DNA of 50,304 nucleotides from assembly GCF_900111735.1 (NCBI RefSeq), contig NZ_FOHW01000037.1, forward strand, positions 1-50,304, in the 5' to 3' direction. The stretch comes from Pseudomonas graminis. Its GTDB lineage: Bacteria; Pseudomonadota; Gammaproteobacteria; Pseudomonadales; Pseudomonadaceae. The position numbers were made by a program, and so were the translations under genes. Of the stretch, positions 32,636 through 41,069 are shown piece after piece. The notes beneath the pieces are model-generated. The model had not been told where the DNA came from. It worked only from the letters and a program-made list of their open reading frames with translations, and did not search any database. Within the stretch, counting starts at the first letter, position 1; every line of letters begins with the position of its first letter.

Positions 32636-34279
32636 TTATTCCGCATTGCCCTCGCTGGACAAGGCGCCTGTGTCGGTGGTTTCAAGGACCGCGTAGGCGC
32701 TGCTGCAGAACAGCGAGTTCAAGCGTTTCATGTCGGAGATCAACTCGAGGTGCAGGGAACTGGTCTCGATACTTTGCACGATCTTACGTTGCAGCCTGCT
32801 GACATGGGCATGGGCCAGGCGCCGCTCCTGTGCCCGAAAACGACGCTTCTCGCGCAACAACTGGCGCGCACTTTCCGGGTCACCGCTCAGGAAGACCGAC
32901 AGGCCAAGACGCAGATTCGCCATCAGTTGCTCATGCAGCCCGGAGAGTTCTTCCAGGCCGACATCGGAAAACGACCGCCGCTGCGACGTCTTCTGCTGCT
33001 GGACCTTGCGCAGCATGCGCTCGATCAGCCCGCTGGCCAGCTCCAGGTTGATCGCCAGCTCGATAATCTCTGCCCAGCGGCGATTGTCCTGATCGCTGAG
33101 GTCATCGCGTGGCATCTGCGCCAGGTACAACTTGATGGCGTTGTAGAGCACCTCGACATCATCATTGAGTCGGCGCACTTCCTGAGTGACCGCCGTCTGG
33201 TTGCCTCGCAGCACCTCTTGCATGGCATTGAGCATGCTGTCGATCAGATCGCCCATGCGCAGGGTTTCGCGCACGGCATTGGCCAGCGCCAGGCTCGGCG
33301 TGGCGAGTGCGGTCAGGTCCAGATGGCGAGGCTTGGTCTGGCCGTTGATCTCCGCCTGCTGCGGCAGAATTGACGCGCACAGGCGCCCCATCGGTCCCAC
33401 TGTCGGCAGCATGATCAGGCAGCGCAGCGAGTTGTAGATCACGTGGAAGCTGATGACCAGGCTCGACGGGCTGACATTCAGCGTGTCCATCCAGGCCACC
33501 AGCGGGGTCAGCACCGGGGTGATCAGCAACAGGCCGATCAGCTTGTACAACAGGCTGCCCAACGCTACTTGCCGACCGGCGACGTTTTGCATGCTCGTGC
33601 TGAGGAATGCCAACAGACCGCTGCCGATGTTGGCGCCGATCACCAGGCCGATCGCCACCGGCAGGCTGATGATTTCCGCGCCCGCGAGGGTCGCCGTCAG
33701 CAGCACGGCGGCGAGGCTTGAATAGGAGATCAGCGCGAACATGGCGCCGACCAATGCATCGAGCAGAAGATCGCCCGTCAGTGACGCGAACAACACCTTC
33801 ACCCCGGCCGCCTGAGTGATCGGCGCGGCAGCAGTGACGATCAGCTGCAAGGCGAGAATGATCAAGCCCAGACCGATACCGACACGACCCAATTGGCCGA
33901 TACGGGTTTGTTTGCGCGACAGAAAGAAGACAACGCCCAGAAAGATCAGCAGTGGCGACAGCCACGACAGGTCGAACGTCAGGATTCGCGACATCACCGC
34001 AGTACCGACGTCGGCACCAAGCATGATGGCAAGTGCTGGCGTCAGACCCATCAAGCCCTGGCCGACGAAGGACGTCACCAGCATCGCCGTGGCGTTACTG
34101 CTTTGTACCACTGCGGTGACCAGTATCCCCGCGACAAATGCCAGCGGGCGTTTGGACATGTTCTGGCCAATGACCCGGCGCAGCTGCGAGCCGTAGACAC
34201 GCAGAATGCCGGTCCGAACGATGTGTGTGCCCCAGATCAATAGCGCGACGGCGGAAAGCAAATCGAGCAGGGTCAGCAT
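32636..34279 (-). CDS. Na+/phosphate cotransporter family protein with PhoU-like domain
   Basis: The 547-residue membrane protein of the NptA/YjbB family has two inverted halves with the repeat signatures VVQSSNATAML and ISYSSLAAVLLTATL (about residues 60 and 200). A cytosolic PhoU-like helical domain occupies about 330-530. It probably moves phosphate, perhaps outward as described for YjbB. Start ATG 34279 (MLTLLDLLSAVALLIWG) follows AGGGGG; a nine-codon longer start is possible. It is monocistronic by position. A 14-base perfect palindrome lies about 100 bases upstream. Confidence 0.88.
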   Translation of the reverse strand: MLTLLDLLSAVALLIWGTHIVRTGILRVYGSQLRRVIGQNMSKRPLAFVAGILVTAVVQSSNATAMLVTSFVGQGLMGLTPALAIMLGADVGTAVMSRILTFDLSWLSPLLIFLGVVFFLSRKQTRIGQLGRVGIGLGLIILALQLIVTAAAPITQAAGVKVLFASLTGDLLLDALVGAMFALISYSSLAAVLLTATLAGAEIISLPVAIGLVIGANIGSGLLAFLSTSMQNVAGRQVALGSLLYKLIGLLLITPVLTPLVAWMDTLNVSPSSLVISFHVIYNSLRCLIMLPTVGPMGRLCASILPQQAEINGQTKPRHLDLTALATPSLALANAVRETLRMGDLIDSMLNAMQEVLRGNQTAVTQEVRRLNDDVEVLYNAIKLYLAQMPRDDLSDQDNRRWAEIIELAINLELASGLIERMLRKVQQQKTSQRRSFSDVGLEELSGLHEQLMANLRLGLSVFLSGDPESARQLLREKRRFRAQERRLAHAHVSRLQRKIVQSIETSSLHLELISDMKRLNSLFCSSAYAVLETTDTGALSSEGNAE

Positions 34280-34374
34280 ACGGAGAGCCCCCTGTAGGTT
34301 GCCCATCGGGCAAAGTTAAAAGATCCAGCGTGTAGCGAGCGTAGGCGCTTGAGGTGCATCGAACAGCGCGCTCA

Positions 34375-34388
34375 ACTAAAGCTTTAGT
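34375..34388. promoter_or_regulatory. perfect palindrome upstream of the Na/Pi transporter gene
   Basis: ACTAAAGCTTTAGT is a perfect 14-base palindrome 96 bases before the start codon of the transporter gene, followed by GGCCTGCGGCC. It could be an operator. Nothing else supports this. Confidence 0.3.
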
Positions 34389-34487
34389 CGGCCTGCGGCC
34401 TTAATGCCAGCATGGCACAGGGGATTATTTCTTGAAACAAATCTGTCATAAATCAGGTGTTTGAAGCTGCACCTTTGTGCCCTGCCA

Positions 34488-34520
34488 ATAAAAAACGGGG
34501 CATTCACAGCCCCGTTGTTT
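34488..34520 (-). terminator. intrinsic terminator after terC
   Basis: Read on the minus strand: AACGGGGC-TGTGAAT-GCCCCGTT followed by TTTT. It lies 21 bases after the TerC stop. Confidence 0.85.
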
Positions 34521-34540
34521 TGACGTCTGTACGGCGGACG

Positions 34541-35308
34541 TTATTGACCCGGCACGTCCTTGCGAAGTTTCACCGGGTCCTGCATTGCACGCTTTTTAGC
34601 CATCGAGGTGCGCATCTTGATGTTGATCGCCTCGACCGCCAGCGAGAACGCCATGGCGAAGTAGACGTAGCCCTTGGGCACATGAACATCGAACGACTCG
34701 GCAATCAGCACGGTACCGACGACGATCAGGAACGAGAGCGCCAGCATTTTCAGCGATGGGTGCTTCTCGATGAAGTCGCTGATAACGCCCGCGCACAGCA
34801 TCATGATCAGTACCGCCACGATGATCGCCGCGACCATCACCGGTACATGGGAGACCATGCCGACGGCAGTGATGACCGAATCCAGCGAGAATACGATGTC
34901 GATGATTGCAATCTGAAGGATGGTGTACAGAAACATGCCGCCCTTGCCTTTCGGCTCGTCCAGCGTCTCATCTTCGCCTTCCATGCCGTGATAGATCTCT
35001 TGCGAGCTCTTCCACAACAGAAACAGACCACCGAAGAACAGGATCAGGTCGCGCCCGGAAATGCCCTGGCCCCAGACCACGAACAGGTCGTCCGTGAGGC
35101 GCATGACCCAAGTGATCGACAGCAGCAGCAGAATCCGCGTCACCATCGCCAGCGCCAGACCGAAGATTCGGGTGCGCGGCTGCATCGCCTTGGGCATGCG
35201 GCTGACCAGGATCGAGATCATGATGATGTTGTCGATGCCCAGCACGATTTCCAGGGCAGTCAGCGTGAAGAAAGCAACCCAGATCTCAGGGTTGGTCAGC
35301 CATTCCAT
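34541..35308 (-). CDS. TerC-family integral membrane protein
   Basis: The 255-residue protein has about seven membrane segments and the two TerC signature segments with paired acidic residues, EIVLGIDNIIMIS (residues about 20-32) and IVFSLDSVITAVGM (about 137-150). TerC-family members have been tied to tellurite resistance and, more recently, to manganese export; this one resembles the YgdQ-like branch. The metal is not deducible from sequence. It has its own terminator, and 66 bases separate it from the citrate transporter gene upstream, so co-transcription is possible. Confidence 0.85.
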   Translation of the reverse strand: MEWLTNPEIWVAFFTLTALEIVLGIDNIIMISILVSRMPKAMQPRTRIFGLALAMVTRILLLLSITWVMRLTDDLFVVWGQGISGRDLILFFGGLFLLWKSSQEIYHGMEGEDETLDEPKGKGGMFLYTILQIAIIDIVFSLDSVITAVGMVSHVPVMVAAIIVAVLIMMLCAGVISDFIEKHPSLKMLALSFLIVVGTVLIAESFDVHVPKGYVYFAMAFSLAVEAINIKMRTSMAKKRAMQDPVKLRKDVPGQ

Positions 35309-35374
35309 TACGTATTCCTTTAAGCGTTCGTATTCCCGCTGGCGCGGCGGCGCCAGAGGGAGCGTTGAGTTGCG

Positions 35375-36682
35375 TTATAGACTGCTGAAAAACGGGAAAA
35401 TCCCCATCAGCAGTGCAGCGATCAGTATGCACACGCACACCAGCACGGCCCATTTGAGGGTAAAGCGCTGGTGATCACCGAACTCGATGCCCGCCAGTGC
35501 CACCAGCAGATACGTCGAAGGCACCAACGGACTCAACAGGTGGACGGGTTGGCCGACGATCGAGGCACGTGCCATTTCCACCGGGCTGATACCGTAATGC
35601 GAAGCGGCTTCGGCCAATACCGGCAGCACGCCGTAGTAGAACGCATCGTTGGACATGAAGAAGGTGAACGGCATGCTGACAACCGCCGTGATCACGGCCA
35701 GATAAGGGCCCATCGCGTCCGGGATCACGGCCAGCAGGCTCTTCGACATCGCGTCGACCATTCCGGTGCCGGACAGGATACCGGTAAAGATCCCCGCAGC
35801 AAAAATCAGTCCGACCACCGCCAGCACGCTGCCGGCGTGGGCCGCGACACGGTCTTTCTGCGCTTGCAGGCACGGGTAGTTGACGATCATCGCGATACTG
35901 AATGCGATCATGAACAGGACCGGCAGCGGCAGCAGGCCCATGATCAGCGCCACCATCAGCACCAGCGTCAGGGCGGCGTTGAACCAGATCAGTTTGGGAC
36001 GACGGGCTTCAGGAAACTGCGAAACGCTGATGTCGCTGTGATCGACTTCGTCACCCGGCAGGTGCAGTTCACCCAGGCGCGCACGTTCACGTTTGCCGTA
36101 GAAGTAGGCGATCACCAGAATTGCCACGACGCCCGCCAGCATTGCCGGAATCATGGGCACGAAGATGTCGGATGGATCGACATGCAGGGCGCTTGCCGCA
36201 CGCGCGGTCGGGCCGCCCCATGGCGTCATGTTCATCACGCCGCCGGCCAGAATGATCAAGCCGGCCATGATGCGCGGGCTCATGCCCAGACGGCTGTACA
36301 GCGGCAGCATGGCGGCCACGCAGATCATGTACGTCGTGGCGCCGTCACCGTCCAGGGAGACAACCAGCGCCAGTACTGCCGTACCGACCGACACTTTGAC
36401 CGGGTCGCCCTTCACCAGCTTGAGGATCTTGCGCACGGCCGGGTCGAACAGCCCGGAGTCGATCATCAGTGCGAAATAAAGAATGGCGAACATCAGCATC
36501 ACGCCCGTTGGCGCAAGCTTGGTGATGCCCGCAAGCATCATTGGGCCGATTTCCGAGGCGAAGCCACCGAACAGGGCAAACACGATAGGAACGATGATCA
36601 AGGCAATGAGCGCTGACAGGCGCTTGCTCATGATCAGGTACATGAAGGCGACGACCATGGCGAAGCCGAGGAAGGTCAACAT
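35375..36682 (-). CDS. CitMHS-family citrate-metal:H+ symporter
   Basis: The 435-residue inner-membrane transporter has about twelve segments. The family patterns SLDGDGATTYMICVAAMLPL, GGVMNMTPWGGPTARAASAL and FTFFMSNDAFYYGVLP are present. CitMHS proteins take up citrate complexed with Mg2+ or Ca2+. The locus corresponds to P. aeruginosa PA5476. It is divergent from the GFA gene across a 322-base region. No two-component regulator genes are next to it, unlike many CitMHS loci. Confidence 0.88.
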   Translation of the reverse strand: MLTFLGFAMVVAFMYLIMSKRLSALIALIIVPIVFALFGGFASEIGPMMLAGITKLAPTGVMLMFAILYFALMIDSGLFDPAVRKILKLVKGDPVKVSVGTAVLALVVSLDGDGATTYMICVAAMLPLYSRLGMSPRIMAGLIILAGGVMNMTPWGGPTARAASALHVDPSDIFVPMIPAMLAGVVAILVIAYFYGKRERARLGELHLPGDEVDHSDISVSQFPEARRPKLIWFNAALTLVLMVALIMGLLPLPVLFMIAFSIAMIVNYPCLQAQKDRVAAHAGSVLAVVGLIFAAGIFTGILSGTGMVDAMSKSLLAVIPDAMGPYLAVITAVVSMPFTFFMSNDAFYYGVLPVLAEAASHYGISPVEMARASIVGQPVHLLSPLVPSTYLLVALAGIEFGDHQRFTLKWAVLVCVCILIAALLMGIFPFFSSL

Positions 36683-37004
36683 AGCAATACTCCAGCGTTA
36701 CGCGGCGGGGAACAGACGAGACGAATCGATCAGCTCAAGACGAGCGGCGCGTGGAGTCGGGGATTACGGAGGGGGTACTGCAGGGCACATGCAAGCATCG
36801 GGAATCACCTAATTGTTGTTGTAGACGGGCCGGAGAACGTCAAGCGCGTTCGTCCTGGCCGACCGGTCTTTCGCCGGCGGTAAGGTGATGCTAAACGGGG
36901 AAGCTTTCAGCCAGCTTTCGTTGCACTTCTCAAGTTGACGAGCGGGAATTTGAGTTATCCACCTCAGGATGCGGTCAGACCCATACACAATCGGGAGAGT
37001 CCTC
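36683..37004. other. 322-base divergent intergenic region (citrate transporter / GFA)
   Basis: This holds the promoters of two divergent genes. On the minus strand TTGACG (near 36840) could be a -35, but only weak -10 sequences follow, next to repeated ACAACAACAA (36814-36825), a motif of the kind bound by Hfq/Crc in CrcZ-type control. On the plus strand only the ribosome site TCGGGAGAG before the GFA gene is clear. There is no RNA gene. Confidence 0.45.
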
Positions 37005-37406
37005 ATGAGTCAATTGCATACTGGCGGATGCCATTGCGGCAATCTGCGTTACCAGCTCGATGGCCCCGTTGATGACGTTGCCCACTGCCACTGTTCGATT
37101 TGTCGGCGCACGTCAGGCGGCATTGTGATGACCTGGACCAGCGTGCCGGTCGATGCTTTCAAATGGCTGGCGGGCAGCCCCACCACTTATGATTCGGGTG
37201 CGACGTGCGTAAGGTATTTCTGCAATAACTGTGGAGCGCAGGTCGCGCTGTTCAGCCGCAATAGCCCGGAGACCATGGATGTGACCATCGCCACCCTCGA
37301 TCATCCGGAGCTGACGCCTGCCGATCGACACATCTGGACCGACAGCCGCCTGCCCTGGCTGCACCTCGACGAGCATCTGCCAAGCGAGCCTGGGGAAACT
37401 GCCTGA
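37005..37406 (+). CDS. GFA-family zinc-binding protein
   Basis: The 133-residue protein has the glutathione-dependent formaldehyde-activating-enzyme fold. Zinc cysteines are visible as GGCHCGNLRY (N-terminus), HCHCSICRRTSGG (about 38-50) and FCNNCGAQ (about 80-87). The actual substrate of most members is unknown and the formaldehyde role is doubted. Start ATG 37005 is set by GGGAGAG six bases upstream; a start twelve codons earlier lacks one. It stands alone and is convergent with the DUF4105 gene (30-base gap). Confidence 0.88.
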   Translation: MSQLHTGGCHCGNLRYQLDGPVDDVAHCHCSICRRTSGGIVMTWTSVPVDAFKWLAGSPTTYDSGATCVRYFCNNCGAQVALFSRNSPETMDVTIATLDHPELTPADRHIWTDSRLPWLHLDEHLPSEPGETA

Positions 37407-37436
37407 ACTATCGCGGAGCGTTTAGCCGCGCAATGA

Positions 37437-39398
37437 TCAAGGCAGCTCCAGCCCTCCCGCTGCCTTGTGCAACGCCCGAAGGTGCTCGCCGACCTGCTTG
37501 AGGTTGTCTTCGGTCGCAGCGATCTCGGCGGCACGGTCGGGATCGAGCAGCGCCCTCACCTCTTTGTCCAGGTCGCCGCTGAGCCGCTGCAGTTGTTTCT
37601 GCCGCTGACTGCTCTCGTCTTCCAGGCGCTTCCACTCGCCTTCCTGCGGCAGACCGTAGCCGCCGCTGCCGAGCAATTCTGCGGGACGACTCAGGAATCC
37701 GCTGTTGGCCAGAATGTCCTGCAGCGTGCCAGTCGCCCTGGAGACGCCGTTATCCTTTTGCTCCACGGCACTGAGGTAGCGCTGCTTGACCTCATCCTGC
37801 GCCAGCAATAACTGACGACGCAGCCCGGCCTGTTCCAGCAGCAGCATCGCCGCGCTGGTGCGTAGATCCGCCTGAGCGAAATAAGGGCGTCGCTCCTGGG
37901 GCGTCAGTGCCAGCCAGTCTTCCACCGTGGTTTGCTTGACACGGGTGGTCTTGCGCAGCACATCGAACATCGCCTGGTAACGGTCTCGGTACGAGTCGAA
38001 GCGGTAGCCCATGCGCAGCGCTTTCTTCGGATCGTCCAATACGCTGGTGTCTGCCAGTCCCCTGCCCTTCAGCACTTCCAGCAGCCCGTTGGGCATGATG
38101 CTGTCCAGCCCGACAAGCCGCGGATCGTCAGTGCCGCTGCGCAGTAGTTTCAGGTTTTCCACCGCGCAGTTATTGGACAGGAACCAGTAATCCCCGTCGT
38201 ATGCCCAGTGCATCTCGGCGGCGTGTTGAACCAGGCCGTTGATCTCCTCACGGGACAGTTTCAGCGGGACCGAGGCCAGGCCGCGCAGTTCGGTCTTGGT
38301 GTACTCATCGATGACCTGACCCAGCGGCAGGACAAACAGGCGCGACGGATATTTGCCGGTCAAGCCGCTCCAGCTGGACAGCTGCAGGTCGTTGACAAAG
38401 GCGCGGTACGACAGCACCAGGTGCTGATCCAGGTCCAGCCGGCAGTCAGGGCCACGCGGGCGACCGGGCTTGCAGATCACCAGCCGCAGCATGCTATGGC
38501 CCCAACGGCTCGCCAGATTCTGGTTGGCCTCGGCCAGCAGGTAATCGACTTCGTAAACCCGCTCGGGGTCGAGCTTGCCCAGCGGCTCCCGGGCAAAGTC
38601 GTTACCGGCGTTGAGATAAGGATAGGACGTCGGGCACTGATCCTTCGTCGCTGGCGCCCAGTTGAACCGGGCCTTGTAATAGTCGTACAGCGCTGGACGG
38701 CGGCAGGCGTAAGCGGGATCGAGGAGGAAGTACTCCATGTTCACCGCAACGAATTCCAGCGGGCTGCTGATCTCGTAGATGTCCGGACTGCGCGCGACCT
38801 GGCCGTTGCGCTCTTCCCTGTCACCGCGGCGGCCGACGTATTGCGGCCAGCCGGCCAGATCCAGAAGGCGCGGATCATCACTCAACGTGAAGCGTCGGTC
38901 GGTTTGCCCCCGGCAGCTGTCACGCAGGCCTACTTTGCCCACGCTCTTGCCCTGTCGGGCACAAGCGACAATCAGCCTCCGGTCTTCAGGAGACCAGAGC
39001 TGCGCGTGATCATAGATATGGGTCAGCTCATGCAGAACCGTGGCGAGCATTTCCTCGCGCACGGTGCCGTGAGGACGATTGGTTCGGGTCGTTGCGGCGC
39101 TGCCATCGGTCAGGCCTGCGAGCAGGTGCTCATTCAGGTCCAGACGGTACGGACCGTCTGCACGACCGTAGGCATTGGACGGCATGTCGTCGGTCCAATG
39201 CACTTCGACCTTTCTATCAAGCTTGCTGACAAACAATGGCGGCAGGTGCGCCATGGCTTCGTCGAGCAATGTCTGGCTGGCCTTTTGTTGAGCAGGACTG
39301 AGCCCGTCGGTATGCAGCGACAGGCTGAGGTCGGCGAAGGCGTTCGTGCAAATCAGCGAGAGCGCCGACATCAGCAGCCAGACAGCGAGGCGTTTCAC
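37437..39398 (-). CDS. exported zincin-like plus DUF4105 (permuted papain-like) protein
   Basis: The 653-residue protein has a signal peptide (MKRLAVWLLMSALSLICTNAFA). Region 1 (about 25-260) carries the zinc-protease-like motif VLHELTHIYDH (HELTH at 123-127). Region 2 (about 270-450) is DUF4105: WGHSMLRLVI (His301) and LSNNCAVENLKLL (Cys411), the His-then-Cys order of circularly permuted papain-like enzymes. A helical C-terminal tail (470-653) is Gln/Leu/Glu-rich. DUF4105 is the domain of Lnb, a Bacteroides lipoprotein N-acyltransferase (from memory). Pseudomonas normally uses Lnt, so this protein more likely acts on another thioester or amide. Its start overlaps the stop of the upstream DUF2388 gene (ATGA). 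Confidence 0.82.
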   Translation of the reverse strand: MKRLAVWLLMSALSLICTNAFADLSLSLHTDGLSPAQQKASQTLLDEAMAHLPPLFVSKLDRKVEVHWTDDMPSNAYGRADGPYRLDLNEHLLAGLTDGSAATTRTNRPHGTVREEMLATVLHELTHIYDHAQLWSPEDRRLIVACARQGKSVGKVGLRDSCRGQTDRRFTLSDDPRLLDLAGWPQYVGRRGDREERNGQVARSPDIYEISSPLEFVAVNMEYFLLDPAYACRRPALYDYYKARFNWAPATKDQCPTSYPYLNAGNDFAREPLGKLDPERVYEVDYLLAEANQNLASRWGHSMLRLVICKPGRPRGPDCRLDLDQHLVLSYRAFVNDLQLSSWSGLTGKYPSRLFVLPLGQVIDEYTKTELRGLASVPLKLSREEINGLVQHAAEMHWAYDGDYWFLSNNCAVENLKLLRSGTDDPRLVGLDSIMPNGLLEVLKGRGLADTSVLDDPKKALRMGYRFDSYRDRYQAMFDVLRKTTRVKQTTVEDWLALTPQERRPYFAQADLRTSAAMLLLEQAGLRRQLLLAQDEVKQRYLSAVEQKDNGVSRATGTLQDILANSGFLSRPAELLGSGGYGLPQEGEWKRLEDESSQRQKQLQRLSGDLDKEVRALLDPDRAAEIAATEDNLKQVGEHLRALHKAAGGLELP

Positions 39399-39715
39399 AG
39401 TGCGAGGATGGCCTCGGCGAGGTCCTGGTCACTGGCGTTGCGGGCTTCAGGCAGGCGATCGCGCAATGTGATGAAAGCTGCGTCGAGCAGTGCGCCATGG
39501 ATATCGCCGTTACTGGCAACATAACTGGCGGCATCGTCACGGGCTTCAAGCACGAGTTTCCAGTTGCGCACGGATGAAGTGGTGTCTGAGGTGAAATCGA
39601 TGCTGCGGCCGAGGGCGCGAACGACGATGTTACTGGTGGCCTTCAGGGTTTGTGCCTGTGCCATGTCAGTCAGCAAGAGCAGGCCGAGGGCGGCAGCGAT
39701 CAGCGGGGTACGCAT
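39395..39715 (-). CDS. DUF2388 secreted protein, copy A (coupled to DUF4105)
   Basis: The 106-residue protein has a signal peptide (MRTPLIAAALGLLLLTDMAQA) and a mature domain with the shared core ARDDAASYVASNGDIHGALL and a C-terminal SDQDLAEAIL. This is DUF2388 (TIGR02448-like), a family I know only from Pseudomonas relatives. Start ATG 39715 follows TTGGAGACGTTCC. Its TGA overlaps the ATG of the DUF4105 gene, so the two are made together. There are no cysteines. Function is unknown. Confidence 0.85.
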   Translation of the reverse strand: MRTPLIAAALGLLLLTDMAQAQTLKATSNIVVRALGRSIDFTSDTTSSVRNWKLVLEARDDAASYVASNGDIHGALLDAAFITLRDRLPEARNASDQDLAEAILAL

Positions 39716-39752
39716 GGAACGTCTCCAAAATACGGAAGTTACAAAAAAGTGA

Positions 39753-40058
39753 CTATTGGACGAGGATTGCCTGCGCCAGTTCAAGGTCGCTTGCATGAAG
39801 TTTTGGACGGGATTGACGCAGGTACTTAATCGCCGACTCCAGCCGTGCTCCTCGCAGTTGGCCGTCACTGGCGACAAACACTGCAGCATCATCCTGGGCG
39901 GCAATTATCAACTTGCTATCGAAAGGCCCTGTCGTCACCTGGCTGGTGGCGTATCCGGTTTTGACCAGGCTTTGAGTGGTCACATCGAACGCCAGAGCCT
40001 GAGTGGAAACACTCAAGGTGGCGGTGACGGCAAGCACTAGGCGAGACAACGATTGCAT
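39753..40058 (-). CDS. DUF2388 secreted protein, copy B
   Basis: The 101-residue paralog has a signal peptide (MQSLSRLVLAVTATLSVSTQA, cleavage after ALA) and the core AQDDAAVFVASDGQLRGARL, then SDLELAQAIL. It is the most diverged of the three: the core Arg is Gln and the segment before it is GPFDSKLIIA. It lies 37 bases upstream of copy A and probably shares its transcript. Function is unknown. Confidence 0.85.
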   Translation of the reverse strand: MQSLSRLVLAVTATLSVSTQALAFDVTTQSLVKTGYATSQVTTGPFDSKLIIAAQDDAAVFVASDGQLRGARLESAIKYLRQSRPKLHASDLELAQAILVQ

Positions 40059-40174
40059 GGCTATTCAGGGCTGTTCAGGTTTAGCGATACGAGTCGCAAG
40101 GCTAGCGCAACACCCGGGCCAGAGCCAGAGCAAAGGCCCAGGCGCGCGCTGGATTAACCTGTCGCGATACTGAA

Positions 40175-40492
40175 TCAGATGGCAAGAATCGCTTGTGCGA
40201 GTTGCGCGTCCGACGCTTGCAGGCCAGGTGCAACCTCGCGAATGTGCTGCAGGGCGCCCTGAAGCTTCACGCCACGGATCTCGCCTTCGCTGGCAACGAA
40301 GCTTGCTGCGTCGTCGCGGGCGGCCAGAACGATCTTGTCGTCATGGAAGGAGGAGGAGATTTTAGACGTGGCATTGGAGGAAGCATCTAGCGCACGGACG
40401 ATGGTGTCAGTTGTAACGACGAAACTGGAAGCCTGGGCTCCGGTTGCAGCAGCGATCAGCAAAGCGGCACTCAACAGACGAACGCGAGACAT
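40175..40492 (-). CDS. DUF2388 secreted protein, copy C
   Basis: The 105-residue paralog has a signal peptide (MSRVRLLSAALLIAAATGAQA) and the core ARDDAASFVASEGEIRGVKL, then SDAQLAQAIL. It is preceded by TTTGGAGTGCCTAT. It is the first gene of the cluster; 116 bases separate it from copy B, so a second promoter there is possible. Together the three copies look like successive tandem duplications that have since diverged. Confidence 0.85.
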   Translation of the reverse strand: MSRVRLLSAALLIAAATGAQASSFVVTTDTIVRALDASSNATSKISSSFHDDKIVLAARDDAASFVASEGEIRGVKLQGALQHIREVAPGLQASDAQLAQAILAI

Positions 40493-40853
40493 ATAGGCAC
40501 TCCAAAGTAACGGGATTCGAAAACCACTGACGCTTAAATCGGAAGCTCAGCGATAGCTGTCTCGCGAGTGCGTGGTCACGGTAGCCGAAGATTAGCTTAT
40601 AAGCGGTCGCGCGAGCCATCCCGGCCTTGTGCAGGTCGCAACATTGCGATGCACACTTGCTACAAATGCCCCGGAGTTATTGCTCTGTATAGGTGTTTAA
40701 ACAGATTTATTAAACTGTACTGGTCAACGCTTACCAGGCTTTGCTTCCGGCTGAAACGACAAAACCCGTCAGCAGTGACCTGCTGACGGGTTTTGTTTGA
40801 ACAATTCGGGTTGCTGGTGAGAGGCGCGTAGTCTTGGACCAGCAGACGCTAAA
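40493..40853. other. 361-base region: DUF2388 promoter side and DUF1127 terminator
   Basis: No gene is present. Bases 40684-40728 are AT-rich and contain CTGTATAGGT and CTGTACTGGT, near-direct repeats 30 bases apart, with a palindromic GTTTAAAC between them. They could be operators for the DUF2388 cluster, which starts at 40492. Bases 40760-40799 hold a strong terminator. Confidence 0.5.
40760..40799. terminator. strong intrinsic terminator
   Basis: A perfect 16-base stem (40760-40775 with 40780-40795, core AACCCGTCAGCAG) has a TGAC loop and T-rich flanks on both strands. It serves the DUF1127 gene on the minus strand, 55 bases after its stop. Confidence 0.9.
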
Positions 40854-41069
40854 TTAGCGCCAGAACGGCTTGCTCAGCTCTTCGTAACGCTGGGATTCGC
40901 TGATACCGGCGTCAGCCAGCAAGCGTGCATCCAGACGAGCCAGTTGATGGCGGCTGGACAGACGACGCTGCCAGAGCATCAGATTGGCGAACATGCGCAG
41001 CGGCAACGAGGCTTGTGCGGTTTTTGCGGTTTCTTCGTAGAACAGTTCGGAACTGACGGTGCGTTCCAT
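40854..41069 (-). CDS. DUF1127 (YjiS-like) small protein
   Basis: The 71-residue basic protein has the DUF1127 pattern in its C-terminal half: LMLWQRRLSSRHQLARLDAR then LLADAGISESQRYEELSKPF. Short DUF1127 proteins in other proteobacteria bind RNA or affect sRNA and phosphate responses; whether this applies here is unknown. It starts at ATG 41069 after GGAAGAAGC and has its own terminator. The upstream 319 bases contain ACTGTAC / GTACAGT boxes. Confidence 0.88.
   Translation of the reverse strand: MERTVSSELFYEETAKTAQASLPLRMFANLMLWQRRLSSRHQLARLDARLLADAGISESQRYEELSKPFWR

Noticed and set aside
36955..36963. TTATCCACC, a DnaA-box-like word
   Set aside because: It is a single near-match without neighbours, AT-rich unwinding region or dnaA/dnaN; not an origin.
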